Source of the DNA: CAYQVW01 sp964421245
GTDB taxonomy: Bacteria > Margulisbacteria > WOR-1 > XYC2-FULL-46-14
Length of the DNA: 64,000 nucleotides
Direction of reading: 5' to 3'
Assembly: GCA_964421245.1 (NCBI GenBank)
Contig: CAYQVW010000005.1
Span: 21,792 to 85,791 of the forward strand
Within the stretch, counting starts at the first letter, position 1. Each line of letters begins with the position of its first letter. Below, piece after piece: positions 50,235 through 61,721 of the stretch. Below the pieces are notes generated by a model. The model made no database searches. It was not told where the DNA came from and saw only the letters and a list, made by a program, of their open reading frames with translations. The translations under genes were made by a program, and so were the position numbers.

Positions 50235-52283
50235 TTAAAACCCAGCCCTCTGCACAGCTAATCCAGTACTTACATCTGTATTAACCTTCATATCAAAGTA
50301 ATAATCAAGCTCTTTTTCAACCGACATTTGTAGATTTATAATTGTTTGCTCAGCCTTATCTTCATCAACCGATTTACCTTGAACATAAAGAGTAAAGCGT
50401 CCGATATAACCGGAAAGCCTGGTCTTTCTTTGGCGATATGAAGTTAGGAGCAATTGTGCTAAATCTCCCTTTAATTTGTAGGCCTTTGCTCTCATCTTAT
50501 GAAGTAAAAATATGTTTTTGGCTTCTTTGTCGTTATCAATACCATTTAGGGCCTCTTTATAAGTCTTTGCTATTACTGTGTTCAGTAGTTTTAATCCCTT
50601 AAACTTAATTGCAATCACGGCAGCCTGTTCTGCAATTTCTCCAGTGGACTCTGCTTTGTCAAAAATAGCCCAGCCTAAACTTTTAACCGCATCGAGCATC
50701 TTCACTCTGGCAGCCTCCATTGCTACCTTATTGTTTTTTACTTCCTGCATGGTTTTTAGGGTCTGTACTTGTGTTTGCAGTCTTTGCATATTCTTTGCGG
50801 CAGTTACTGCATCTGATAAATCTTTCAGACTATCCAGGGTTTGGGCGGTATCTGATAAATCTTCATAGCTTGACAGGTCAGGAGAAGTAGCACCAGAATC
50901 TTCTAGCATATCCATCTTTGTTAAGAAAATACCAACATCAGCTGCGGCCAAACCGACACCCAGTCCGCCGGATAAATAAGCTCCCATCGCACTGGAAGCT
51001 ACCTTTAAAATTTTTGCGGCATCTTTATAGTTGCTGTAGTCATTTATTTCTTCATCATTCCTTTTTGCGGCCTCTTCATATGCTTTGATCTCTTTTTTCA
51101 TGACTGATTCGCCCCCAAAACCAAAGACATACATGTAAGTGAACAATGCTCGATTAGCTTTTGCGCTTGAAACAACGTTTCCTACTTGATCAATCCAAAC
51201 GTAACCGGTGACTCTTTCTCCACTTAGATAGGCGACAGGGACATAATATTTTCCGTCATAGCTAATGGGCCACTTATACGACTCGTCCCCAACAAAAGTT
51301 TTATATTTCCATTTACCTACCTCGTAGGTTTCACTGCTTTTAGCAAGTTTTTTTAAATGACTGGGATAATAAGTGAATAATACACCGCCGCAAATAACTG
51401 TCTTTTTTTCCTCTTCAGGGATGAGCTGGCTTTCCCCGGCTAGCATTGAGGCAAACATTCCTTCGGTCTGCTGCCGTTGTGTAATATGCGCCTCTTCTTT
51501 TGCTTCCTGTTTTGCCCGTTTGGTCTCTTTTTCTGCCTGTTCCTGTTTATACTCATCTGAATATTTGTAATCAAATTGTTTTTCCAGGGCTTTTGATCTT
51601 TTTTTCATTGCTTCTTGTCTTTTTATCCTTTCAGGGTCTTTTTTTCTGCTTGGCAATATTTGTATTGTTTTTTTGGGTTGGGCTGGTTTTTTTGCGGGTT
51701 GTGTGCTGGGCGTTGCTGCTGGGCTTGACGGGACAGAAGGTTGTTTTGGTTGTGCTGTTGCTGTGTCAGCAACATTCGCAATGCGTGAGAGCATGTGTGA
51801 CATTGCAGATTTGGCATACTTTAATCCTTCACTCTTGCTTGAGAAATAGTGTGAAGAAACATATAACGAATATTGTCCTTTGGCGCAACGCAGAGAGTCT
51901 CCCCCAACTACTTCAACTGGATAGTTGGAAACCTGGATCGTATTTCCTCCTGCTTTTTTAAGCCATTCCGACTTTGTGATAGGGGTTATTTCTTTGGAGT
52001 AATCAACGTGCAGTGTTAAGTAGGGTCCGTCAATTTTTAAATTTGATTTAGCTGGATTCTTTGAAATAAATACCGAATAGCTGTATCCTTTTTTTCTGTT
52101 TAGTAGTGCTGCTCTGACCGGATATTCACATTCTCTTCTGCTTTGGTTTTTAAAGTCTAGAATTGAATCAGGAGCGACACTTTTTATGGCCGACGGAGTT
52201 GAAACGCTTTTTGGCATCTCGGTCCAGCCGGGTGAAGTGAAAAGAAAACTTAAAACCAATCCCAATAATAATACTTTTCTCAT
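50235..52283 (-). CDS. large secreted protein of unknown function
   Basis: A 682-residue protein I do not recognise. Signal peptide about 1-21. The N-terminal beta-rich region has a cysteine pair (SRRECEYP and LRCAKGQ); a Pro/Ala/Gln linker (about 183-212) is followed by a Lys/Glu-rich helix (220-275) and a second beta segment (VTGYVWIDQVGNVV). Long helical segments make up the C-terminal 250 residues, with one hydrophobic Gly/Ala stretch. The ATG at 52283 follows a TATAAT by 9 nt, so it is probably leaderless. It is followed by GH5 and faces the TPR-like protein gene across a divergent promoter region. Confidence 0.8.
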   Translation of the reverse strand: MRKVLLLGLVLSFLFTSPGWTEMPKSVSTPSAIKSVAPDSILDFKNQSRRECEYPVRAALLNRKKGYSYSVFISKNPAKSNLKIDGPYLTLHVDYSKEITPITKSEWLKKAGGNTIQVSNYPVEVVGGDSLRCAKGQYSLYVSSHYFSSKSEGLKYAKSAMSHMLSRIANVADTATAQPKQPSVPSSPAATPSTQPAKKPAQPKKTIQILPSRKKDPERIKRQEAMKKRSKALEKQFDYKYSDEYKQEQAEKETKRAKQEAKEEAHITQRQQTEGMFASMLAGESQLIPEEEKKTVICGGVLFTYYPSHLKKLAKSSETYEVGKWKYKTFVGDESYKWPISYDGKYYVPVAYLSGERVTGYVWIDQVGNVVSSAKANRALFTYMYVFGFGGESVMKKEIKAYEEAAKRNDEEINDYSNYKDAAKILKVASSAMGAYLSGGLGVGLAAADVGIFLTKMDMLEDSGATSPDLSSYEDLSDTAQTLDSLKDLSDAVTAAKNMQRLQTQVQTLKTMQEVKNNKVAMEAARVKMLDAVKSLGWAIFDKAESTGEIAEQAAVIAIKFKGLKLLNTVIAKTYKEALNGIDNDKEAKNIFLLHKMRAKAYKLKGDLAQLLLTSYRQRKTRLSGYIGRFTLYVQGKSVDEDKAEQTIINLQMSVEKELDYYFDMKVNTDVSTGLAVQRAGF

Positions 52284-52292
52284 GGTGACCAT

Positions 52293-52320
52293 ATTATACC
52301 AAAGCACATTGAAATGTACA
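52293..52320 (-). promoter_or_regulatory. leaderless promoter of the large secreted protein and GH5
   Basis: Minus-strand TGTACA (52320-52315), 16-nt spacer, TATAAT (52298-52293), 9 nt, ATG at 52283. Confidence 0.6.
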
Positions 52321-52348
52321 TTGACTTTTTAATTTATACTATTATAAT
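52321..52348 (+). promoter_or_regulatory. promoter of the TPR-like secreted protein operon
   Basis: TTGACT (52321-52326), 16-nt spacer, TATAAT (52343-52348), then a normal leader of about 26 nt ending in GAGGAGGG. It lies back-to-back with the minus-strand promoter. Confidence 0.75.
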
Positions 52349-52380
52349 AGTAAAAATTAGTCTTATTAGAGGAGGGTTTT

Positions 52381-54666
52381 GTGTTTAGAAAACTATTAAG
52401 TTTGTTCGTAATTCTTCTATTTATTACTCCAGTTTTTGCTCTCGATGTTAGTACCTATGAACAAGATTGGAAAGATGCAAATTCACTGTATGAGCAGGCC
52501 CTAAAAATCCAGAAGGAAAAAGGGGAGGGTGGATTTTTGCGAGCAGCCCCTTATGAAAAGGAATATGATTCTGCAAAGGCAAAATATAGAAAGATTATAA
52601 AGGAATTACGCAATGAATCGGCGGTGAGAAGAATTGCGGCTTCCGAATTGGATGATATGTTAACCGGACTACTTCTGATGCAGAGCGATTTTTTAGAAGA
52701 GATGATATCGACAGAAATTACTATTCTGCCGCAGGTCTTGTATCGCAGTGCAGCGGTTACTTTTTATGATATAACCAAAAACAATGACCTGTTTTTACCG
52801 CCGCTTATCCTTTTGCCTGAAAGAAACTGGCAAAAATACGGATCGGCAGTGGGTGACTTAAGCGTTTCTGCTCCCGAGGTGACAACCGCCACTGCTTTGG
52901 TTAGAACCTCTGTTTTTTCTGATAAATCATTTGGCAAGGCAAATTACTATAAGATGATTAGTTCGGTTAATTGGCAGACGGATTTTATTACTTCTGAACT
53001 GGTAGAAATTGGCGACAAGATTACCAAGCTCGAAAGTAAAGATTCAAATAATCCGGAGAATCTTTATAGGTTAGGAGAGGCCTACCTCTTAAAGGCCTTT
53101 TATAAACGTTTAAGCGACTGTCTTTATTACTACCAACAAGCCCGGGCGCTGGTTCCCAAAATTACCTATACTCCAACCTATACCCGATTGATGATCTTTA
53201 GATCAAAAATTACTGGAGTGAAAAAGGCAGCATCAATTCCTGAAGAGATGGACTTAAAAAAGACTAAGTATTTAAGAGATAAGGCGAAAGAATATATTGA
53301 AATAGCAAAAATCCCCTTGCTTAAAGAGTTTGAAGAAAAGTTTGTAAAAGATTTTAATCCGGCTGATTCTTATGCCAGTTCGAATGTGAGGGACAGATTG
53401 AGGAAAAATGGGGATCTAGTTAAAAGAGAGAGAGAATCTGCCTTTGATACTTTTGAAAAACTGGTAAGTGAAATTTATAATTTTGGACTTTTAAAGATAG
53501 ACAGTGCCACCCTTGATGTGTTTAAACAGGCAGCTGATTACGACAGTGGCAATCCACATTATCGTCTTAGGTTGGGTAATATATATCGGATTCAGGCACT
53601 TAGAAAATTAGCCGATGACCTAAAACAGGCTAATGTATATCATGCTGGTTTAAACTGGATGAATCAGCCGGAATGGAAGTATAAACCAAAGGATGAGAAT
53701 GCCGCAATTGATCTTTCCACTGTTCGTGGCTTATTAAATAAGGCACTTTATGAATATAAGGCCGTAGAAAAATTGTCACCTGAACTTGGGAATCGTGCAC
53801 TGGGAATTTATTACCTGGGTCTTATCTCCTTTAACCCGGCTAATGCTGATAGAGCGCTTACTTACCTTGGTAAAACTACAGATGATAAGGGACTATTTGC
53901 ATTAGAATATGCCAATTATCTTGTTAGTAGGGCGTCGAATGAAGAAAAGTATATTAGTTTTTCAGACGAGTTAAAAAACAATGCTTACAGTGGAGCGGTT
54001 GCCGCTTATCAAAAAATTCCAGTGGAATCAAATTTGAAACAGTTGGGAGCTACGCTGCTCGGAGAGGATTATTTAGCCTGGGTTATGGCAAAGATGAGAG
54101 AAAGTGGCGGTAAAACAAAAGAACGTTATGGTGAGTGTATTGCAAAGTTACAGCAAGCCAGATCAATCGATCCGGATAATCCATATATCTATGTATCTGA
54201 GGGATATATGTTGTATAGACGGGGTACGGCACTATCCGTTGGCGATGCTCTTTCTTTAATTGGAGAGAGTCTAAGTATGGGGGTTAGGGGATTTATGTTT
54301 ACGGCCTCTTTTCTTTCAGAAGCTGGAAGAGTGGACGAGGATAAGTATACAACGCAAGATTTTGATAAATGGGTAGATCAGGAAGGGGAGAAAATGGAGC
54401 GGGAGATGAAAGAAACAATGGGATCTGGCAATGAAATGATTGTTAGAAAATATGATCCTAATGACTTTTTAAAAGCAGTAGATGTTTATAATACAGCAAT
54501 TGCTAAAAATCCCGAACTGGCAATAAGTTATTACTATTTAGGAAGAACCTATACCATGCTTAGTGTTTATTATTTGGCAAAAGATCAGGCTGCGCAGGCT
54601 AAACAATATCAGCCTTTGGCCAAAGCAGCTTTTAAAAACTTCTTGAAACTCAGTTATAAAGGATAA
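52381..54666 (+). CDS. secreted TPR-like repeat protein, unknown function
   Basis: A 761-residue protein with signal peptide 1-20 (ending VFA) and an almost wholly alpha-helical body. TPR-like helical pairs are visible, for example NPENLYRLGEAYLLKAFYK (about 220), NPHYRLRLGNIYRIQAL (about 390), NPYIYVSEGYMLYRRGT (about 600) and NPELAISYYYLGRTYTML (about 710). It is probably a periplasmic or surface protein-interaction scaffold. GTG start with GAGGAGGG about 5 nt ahead. The rpoN gene follows after 2 nt, so it may share transcription with the regulators. Confidence 0.82.
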   Translation: MFRKLLSLFVILLFITPVFALDVSTYEQDWKDANSLYEQALKIQKEKGEGGFLRAAPYEKEYDSAKAKYRKIIKELRNESAVRRIAASELDDMLTGLLLMQSDFLEEMISTEITILPQVLYRSAAVTFYDITKNNDLFLPPLILLPERNWQKYGSAVGDLSVSAPEVTTATALVRTSVFSDKSFGKANYYKMISSVNWQTDFITSELVEIGDKITKLESKDSNNPENLYRLGEAYLLKAFYKRLSDCLYYYQQARALVPKITYTPTYTRLMIFRSKITGVKKAASIPEEMDLKKTKYLRDKAKEYIEIAKIPLLKEFEEKFVKDFNPADSYASSNVRDRLRKNGDLVKRERESAFDTFEKLVSEIYNFGLLKIDSATLDVFKQAADYDSGNPHYRLRLGNIYRIQALRKLADDLKQANVYHAGLNWMNQPEWKYKPKDENAAIDLSTVRGLLNKALYEYKAVEKLSPELGNRALGIYYLGLISFNPANADRALTYLGKTTDDKGLFALEYANYLVSRASNEEKYISFSDELKNNAYSGAVAAYQKIPVESNLKQLGATLLGEDYLAWVMAKMRESGGKTKERYGECIAKLQQARSIDPDNPYIYVSEGYMLYRRGTALSVGDALSLIGESLSMGVRGFMFTASFLSEAGRVDEDKYTTQDFDKWVDQEGEKMEREMKETMGSGNEMIVRKYDPNDFLKAVDVYNTAIAKNPELAISYYYLGRTYTMLSVYYLAKDQAAQAKQYQPLAKAAFKNFLKLSYKG

Positions 54667-54668
54667 AT

Positions 54669-55969
54669 ATGGTAGATATCAATCACAGTGTAGATGTTAG
54701 TCATAAACTTCAGATGATGCTCTCGCCCAAGCTTCTTCGCATGTTGAAATTGTTGAACCTCCCATTTCATGAATTAGTTGAAAAAATAGATAAAGAAGCG
54801 GAAGAGAATCCGATGCTAGAAATTGAGAAGCCAGAAACTTTGTTCGAATATCTAAAATATCTTGATTCACACAAAAAAGAGAGAAAGGAAGTTGACTATC
54901 GAGAGTATGAAGGCCTAAAGAATTTGAAAGCTGCACCAAGAAGCCTCAGGGATCATCTTTTGGAACAATTAAAACTTACTGAATTAAAAGGATCAGATTT
55001 TGAGATTGCTGAAGATATTATTAACCATATCGACTCAAGGGGGTACTTAATTAACTACGATAATAAGGATATTGAGCCGGTTTTAAAGACTATACAAACC
55101 TTTGAGCCGGAGGGTGTTGGAGCGCGTAATCTTTGCGAGTGTTTGCTTATCCAGATTAGGGAGTATGTGTTTGAAGATCCAGAGCTCGAGGATATTTTGG
55201 TGGCAGTGGTTGAAAAGCACTTGGACGATTTGAGTAAAAAGGAATTTAAAAAGATTGCTGATTCCTTGGGGGTAGTAGAAGAGGATATCATAGAAGTAGC
55301 TAATTATATTAAGGAGAATTTGACCCCGTATCCTGCGGCTTCTTTTTCTGAGGCAGAGAAAACAGTGGTTCCATCTTTTGCAATTGAAGCTAGCGGCGGG
55401 AAGGTGACCTTTGTTAATCTAGAAGAGCGTTATGGGCCCAAAATACGCATTTCGGCCCAGTATCAGAAGATGCTGCGTGATCCGAGAACTGATGAAAATA
55501 CAGTGAAATTTTTGAGAGAACATGACGAAAAAAGTAAGGAGATAATCGAGCATCTTTTGAAGCGCCAAAAGACGGGGAGTCAAATTATGGAGCTTATTGT
55601 AAAGAAGCAGGAAGATTTCTTTAAAGAGGGTGTGGAATATTTCAGGCCTTTGTTGCAAAAGGATATTGCACAAGAATTAGGGCTTCATCCGTCTACTATA
55701 TCGCGAGCAATTGCTGAGAAATATGTTCAAACCCCGCGAGGTTTATTCTCTCTTAAATATTTATGCCCAAGGGAGATAAAGGGCTTTTCATCTTTTGAAA
55801 TAAAGAGTAAAATAAAGAATATAATTGAGAAAGAGGATCTTAAAAATCCTTTTACTGATGCTAAAATATTGGCCCTATTGAAATCGGTTGGAATGAATAT
55901 TAGTAAGCGTACAGTATCTAGTTTCAGAAAAGAATTGGGAATCAAATCATATAAAGAGAGGAAAAAGTA

Positions 55970-55970
<1 letters not shown>
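54669..55970 (+). CDS. rpoN: RNA polymerase sigma-54 factor
   Basis: A 433-residue sigma factor. Region I has the Leu/Gln-rich start (QMMLSPKLLRMLKLLNLP), then a core-binding domain (about 90-280) and a DNA-binding domain with the helix-turn-helix AQELGLHPSTISRAIAEKYVQTPRG. The RpoN box is KRTVSSFRKELGI (about 411-423), differing from the classic ARRTVAKYRE at several places. It recognises -24/-12 promoters and needs an AAA+ activator, which the next gene encodes (1-nt overlap). No clear -24/-12 site was found in the window. Confidence 0.95.
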
Positions 55971-58647
<2,677 letters not shown>

Positions 58648-58648
58648 T

Positions 58649-58933
58649 ATGGTTGATCAACCGGATGAGGTAAATGAGAGGTTAGCAGAAGCATTAGGCC
58701 GGGTTCGAATTGATGAGTATCATCCAATGCGTTATATGTTCTTCATCTTTTTAGCCGGGATTGCACGTGGAATTGGATTTGCTCTTGGAATGACTATTAT
58801 ATTGGCCCTATTAGTCTTTATAGTTACAAAGCTTTTGTCTACTATGGTTAATTTTCCTTTAATTGGATCATATGTTCAAGAGCTGCTTGACGTTATGCAG
58901 ATTTATTTAAAATCAGGAGTTAAAATAAGGTAA
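58649..58933 (+). CDS. DUF5665-like small membrane protein
   Basis: A 94-residue protein: a hydrophilic N-terminus (ALGRVRIDEYHPMRY), two hydrophobic segments with a Gly-rich turn (FLAGIARGIGFALGMTIIL, then to about residue 66), and an amphipathic C-terminal helix. The ARGIGFALGMT pattern matches DUF5665 proteins of unknown function. It starts 1 nt after the ahcY stop (TAATATG). Confidence 0.75.
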   Translation: MVDQPDEVNERLAEALGRVRIDEYHPMRYMFFIFLAGIARGIGFALGMTIILALLVFIVTKLLSTMVNFPLIGSYVQELLDVMQIYLKSGVKIR

Positions 58934-58936
58934 ATT

Positions 58937-59401
58937 GTGTTTACAATTGTCTCTTTTCTAATCATCATATTTGATCAGCTTGTTAAGTACTTTATTCACA
59001 AATACATGTATTTACATCAGTCTATTCCATTAATTTCCAATATGCTTCATTTAACTTATGTTCAAAATACCGGAGCCGCCTTTGGTTTGCTTGGTGGCTG
59101 GCGGGCTTTTTTATTGGTTATAGGTTTTGTTGTTATTATTGCGATTTTATATATAAATGCTCACTTGACTAAGAAGGATCATCTTCATCTTCCTCTGGCT
59201 ATAATATTAGGTGGTAGTATTGGCAACCTATTAGATAGAATTTTTAGAAGTTATGTTATTGATTATATCGATTTTAGGGTTTGGCCGGTTTTTAACTTGG
59301 CGGATATTATGATTAATATTGGATTTCTCATCTTGATTTATCAGATTTTATTTAACAAAGAAGAGAAGCAGGAGCTCAAAAAAGAGCTCTTTGACGAATA
59401 A
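58937..59401 (+). CDS. lspA: lipoprotein signal peptidase
   Basis: A 154-residue membrane protease with four helices. Motifs: FDQLVKYF (D13), QNTGAAFG, GNLLDRI and the catalytic dyad D109 (VIDYIDF) and D123 (NLAD). It removes lipoprotein signal peptides after Lgt has added the lipid. GTG start. The stop overlaps the start of lgt (TAATG), so both lipoprotein enzymes are made together. Confidence 0.96.
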   Translation: MFTIVSFLIIIFDQLVKYFIHKYMYLHQSIPLISNMLHLTYVQNTGAAFGLLGGWRAFLLVIGFVVIIAILYINAHLTKKDHLHLPLAIILGGSIGNLLDRIFRSYVIDYIDFRVWPVFNLADIMINIGFLILIYQILFNKEEKQELKKELFDE

Positions 59402-60147
59402 TGCATCCAGAGCTATTTACAATCGGAACTTTTACCATTTATTCCTACGGTTTTTTGGTCTCCTTGGCTTTTATTCTTGGAATGCTAATTGCCTTGTGGA
59501 TTGGACGAAAGCTTGATGTAACTCCAGAAATTGTTTTAGATGGTGTTTTTATTGTGATGCTTATGGCTGTTTTTGGAGCGCGAGTATTTTACGTTATTGA
59601 GTTTTCTAGAGAATATGCAACTATTTGGGATGTTTTTAAAATATGGCAGGGTGGATTAGTCTTTTTTGGAGGATTAGTCTTTTCGGTAATTGGGTTAATT
59701 ATTTTTGCAATTTTTAAGAAGATTTCCGTTTTTAAAGTTTTAGATATTGCAGCTTGTGCAACAGCTCCAGCATACGCAATTGGCAGGCTTGGTTGTTTTT
59801 TTAACGGTTGTTGTTATGGGGTTGGTGCAAATATTCCTTGGGCAGTAAAATTTCCGCACCTGCATGTTCCTCGTCATCCGACCCAGCTCTATTCATCAAT
59901 AGTCGGCATTATTATTTTTATCATATTGTATGTTCTTATCAGGCATAAGAGGTTTGATGGTGAGCTCTTTTCTGTTGGTATAATCCTTTACTCCACTTAT
60001 CGTTTTTTAAATGAATTTTTACGCATTAATCCTCGATATCTATTTGGGTTAAGCGAGGCCCAGCTAATTTCTGTTTTATTATTTATTATCGGGGTAATAA
60101 TGTATGCAATTTTGTATAGAAGAAATAAATCAAAATCAGCGTCTTGA
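59401..60147 (+). CDS. lgt: phosphatidylglycerol:prolipoprotein diacylglyceryl transferase
   Basis: A 248-residue membrane enzyme with seven hydrophobic segments and the Lgt signature GRLGCFFNGCCYG (about 127-139), HPTQLYSS and YRFLNEFLR. It transfers diacylglycerol to the lipobox cysteine. It is placed directly after lspA. The next gene starts inside its last 44 nt in another frame. Confidence 0.96.
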   Translation: MHPELFTIGTFTIYSYGFLVSLAFILGMLIALWIGRKLDVTPEIVLDGVFIVMLMAVFGARVFYVIEFSREYATIWDVFKIWQGGLVFFGGLVFSVIGLIIFAIFKKISVFKVLDIAACATAPAYAIGRLGCFFNGCCYGVGANIPWAVKFPHLHVPRHPTQLYSSIVGIIIFIILYVLIRHKRFDGELFSVGIILYSTYRFLNEFLRINPRYLFGLSEAQLISVLLFIIGVIMYAILYRRNKSKSAS

Positions 60148-61018
60148 TCTCTTTTTATCAGAAAAAACGGAGTTGTCCCGCTCTTTAATTAAAAAACTAA
60201 TTGAGTCTTCTGATATTACGGTAAATAGTAATTCTTCAAAGCCGAGTTATAAACTTAGGCTTGGGGACAAAATAGTTGTTGTAATTCCTAAGCCTAAAAA
60301 GATGAAGCTTGGGGCAGAAGATATTCCACTTAATATTATTTATGAAGATTCCGATATTATTGTTATTAATAAACAGAGGAGACTAACTGTTCATCCTGGT
60401 GCCGGAAATCATTCTGGTACGCTGGTTAATGCCTTGCTGCACCATTGCAAGGATCTATCTGGGATTGGTGGGGTAGAGCGACCGGGAATAGTTCATCGAT
60501 TAGATAAAGATACGTCCGGGGTTTTAATTGTAGCCAAGAATGATAGGGCCCATCAGAATTTATCCAAGCAATTTAAAAATAGAAAAGTTGAGAAGGTTTA
60601 TTTAGCAATAGTTTCCGGTTTAGTTAAGAAAGATAATGGAACAATTGATGAGGCGATTGGGAGGCACCCGGTGAATCGCAAAAAAATGTCCACCCTCATC
60701 CCTAGCCCTTCTCCCAAGAGGAGAAGGGAGTTGAAAAGTCGGGATGCTACGACAAATTTCAAAGTTTTAAAAAGATTTGATGATTGTACTTTAGTTGAGT
60801 TGAAGCCAAAGACCGGGAGGACTCATCAGCTTCGAGTTCATATGAAACATATTGGGCATCCGATTTTGAATGATCCTGTGTATGGGTCAAGGGTCAAGGG
60901 GCAAGGATCAAGAGGACAATTGCTGCATGCTTATAAGATAAAATTTAAACATCCAATTTCTGGAAAGAGCCTTGAGTTTCAAGCGGAAATTCCTCAGGAT
61001 ATGTTAGAATTAATATAA
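60104..61018 (+). CDS. RluD-like 23S rRNA pseudouridine synthase with in-frame repeat insertions
   Basis: A 304-residue enzyme: N-terminal S4 RNA-binding domain (about 12-60) and catalytic domain with HRLDKDTSG (D134) and GRTHQLRVHM. It converts uridines in 23S rRNA to pseudouridine. Two extra stretches are visible: residues 197-210 (TLIPSPSPKRRREL), encoded by a hairpin repeat, and residues around 261-270 (SRVKGQGSRG), encoded by a 7-bp repeat. Both fall in surface loops of the family. The usual NKPxGLVVHP is here NKQRRLTVHP. The start overlaps lgt by 44 nt. Confidence 0.92.
   Translation: MQFCIEEINQNQRLDLFLSEKTELSRSLIKKLIESSDITVNSNSSKPSYKLRLGDKIVVVIPKPKKMKLGAEDIPLNIIYEDSDIIVINKQRRLTVHPGAGNHSGTLVNALLHHCKDLSGIGGVERPGIVHRLDKDTSGVLIVAKNDRAHQNLSKQFKNRKVEKVYLAIVSGLVKKDNGTIDEAIGRHPVNRKKMSTLIPSPSPKRRRELKSRDATTNFKVLKRFDDCTLVELKPKTGRTHQLRVHMKHIGHPILNDPVYGSRVKGQGSRGQLLHAYKIKFKHPISGKSLEFQAEIPQDMLELI
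60692..60733 (+). repeat. 42-nt in-frame hairpin element inside the rluD-like gene
   Basis: Exactly 14 codons with a 9-bp stem CCCTTCTCC / GGAGAAGGG (60706-60714 and 60720-60728) and the loop CAAGA. It resembles the widespread intergenic repeat of the form CCCTxxxCCCTAGCCCTxCTCCC. Confidence 0.75.
60884..60911 (+). repeat. 7-bp tandem repeat in the rluD-like gene
   Basis: GGGTCAA, GGGTCAA, GGGGCAA, GGATCAA. In frame it encodes the Gly/Ser/Arg/Lys/Gln-rich loop GSRVKGQGSRG. Confidence 0.85.
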
Positions 61019-61019
61019 T

Positions 61020-61721
61020 ATGTTACTCGCAATCGACATCGGTAATTCCACCACTGTTTTTGGTTTGTTTGATGGTAAAAAGCTTGTTAGAAGATGGGTA
61101 ATTGGAAAATTGGAACTAGAAACTAGTCTGCCCAAATTTACTGGCAAGGTTATTGTTTCTTCCGTCGTACCAAAAGCCAATAAAATTATTAAGAAGAAAT
61201 ATTCAAAAGCTCACTTTGTAACTGCGAATAATATTAAGGGGATAAAAGTAAAAGCTAAAAAGTCAGAAGTGGGAGCAGATAGGGTAGTTAATGCACTGGC
61301 TGCCTATACATTATATAGGGGAGCTGCAATTGTAGTTGATTTTGGAACTGCTACGACTTTTGATGTGATTTCAAAAAAAGGTGAGTATCTTGGTGGGGTA
61401 ATTGCTCCAGGACTCCAACTTTCAGCCGAGGTTTTACATAAAGCGACCGCTAAACTTCCTAAAATAAAAATAGTTGATTCAAAAAAGATTATTGGTAAAA
61501 CTACTAAAGAAGCAATGATGTCGGGTTTAATTTATGGTTATGTTTCGTTAGTTGAAGGAATGGTAAGTAAGATTAGGGTCAAGCTCCAAGGGTCAAGGGT
61601 CAAGGTTATTGCGACAGGTGGATTTGCTTCGATAATAGCCAAACATACTGATATAATAGATAGAGTTGATCAAGATATTACATTGAAAGGATTAAAGGAG
61701 ATAGCATGTCAGAAGAAATAA
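61020..61721 (+). CDS. coaX: type III pantothenate kinase
   Basis: A 233-residue enzyme with AIDIGNS (phosphate loop), GADRVVNA, VVDFGTATTFDV and GGVIAPG. It phosphorylates pantothenate, the first step of coenzyme A synthesis, and unlike CoaA needs a monovalent cation. Near residue 187-200 the segment RVKLQGSRVKV is encoded by a 7-bp repeat; the family normally has a short loop there. It starts 1 nt after the rluD-like gene and overlaps lysS by 16 nt. Confidence 0.95.
   Translation: MLLAIDIGNSTTVFGLFDGKKLVRRWVIGKLELETSLPKFTGKVIVSSVVPKANKIIKKKYSKAHFVTANNIKGIKVKAKKSEVGADRVVNALAAYTLYRGAAIVVDFGTATTFDVISKKGEYLGGVIAPGLQLSAEVLHKATAKLPKIKIVDSKKIIGKTTKEAMMSGLIYGYVSLVEGMVSKIRVKLQGSRVKVIATGGFASIIAKHTDIIDRVDQDITLKGLKEIACQKK
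61576..61603 (+). repeat. 7-bp tandem repeat in coaX
   Basis: GGGTCAA, GCTCCAA, GGGTCAA, GGGTCAA. Same unit as in the rluD-like gene, in frame, encoding RVKLQGSRVK. Confidence 0.85.

Noticed and set aside
51500..51961. Plus-strand 153-codon frame within the large secreted protein gene
   Set aside because: The Leu/Val/Cys-rich product comes from reading the Pro/Ala/Gln and Lys/Glu linkers backwards; there is no ribosome site.
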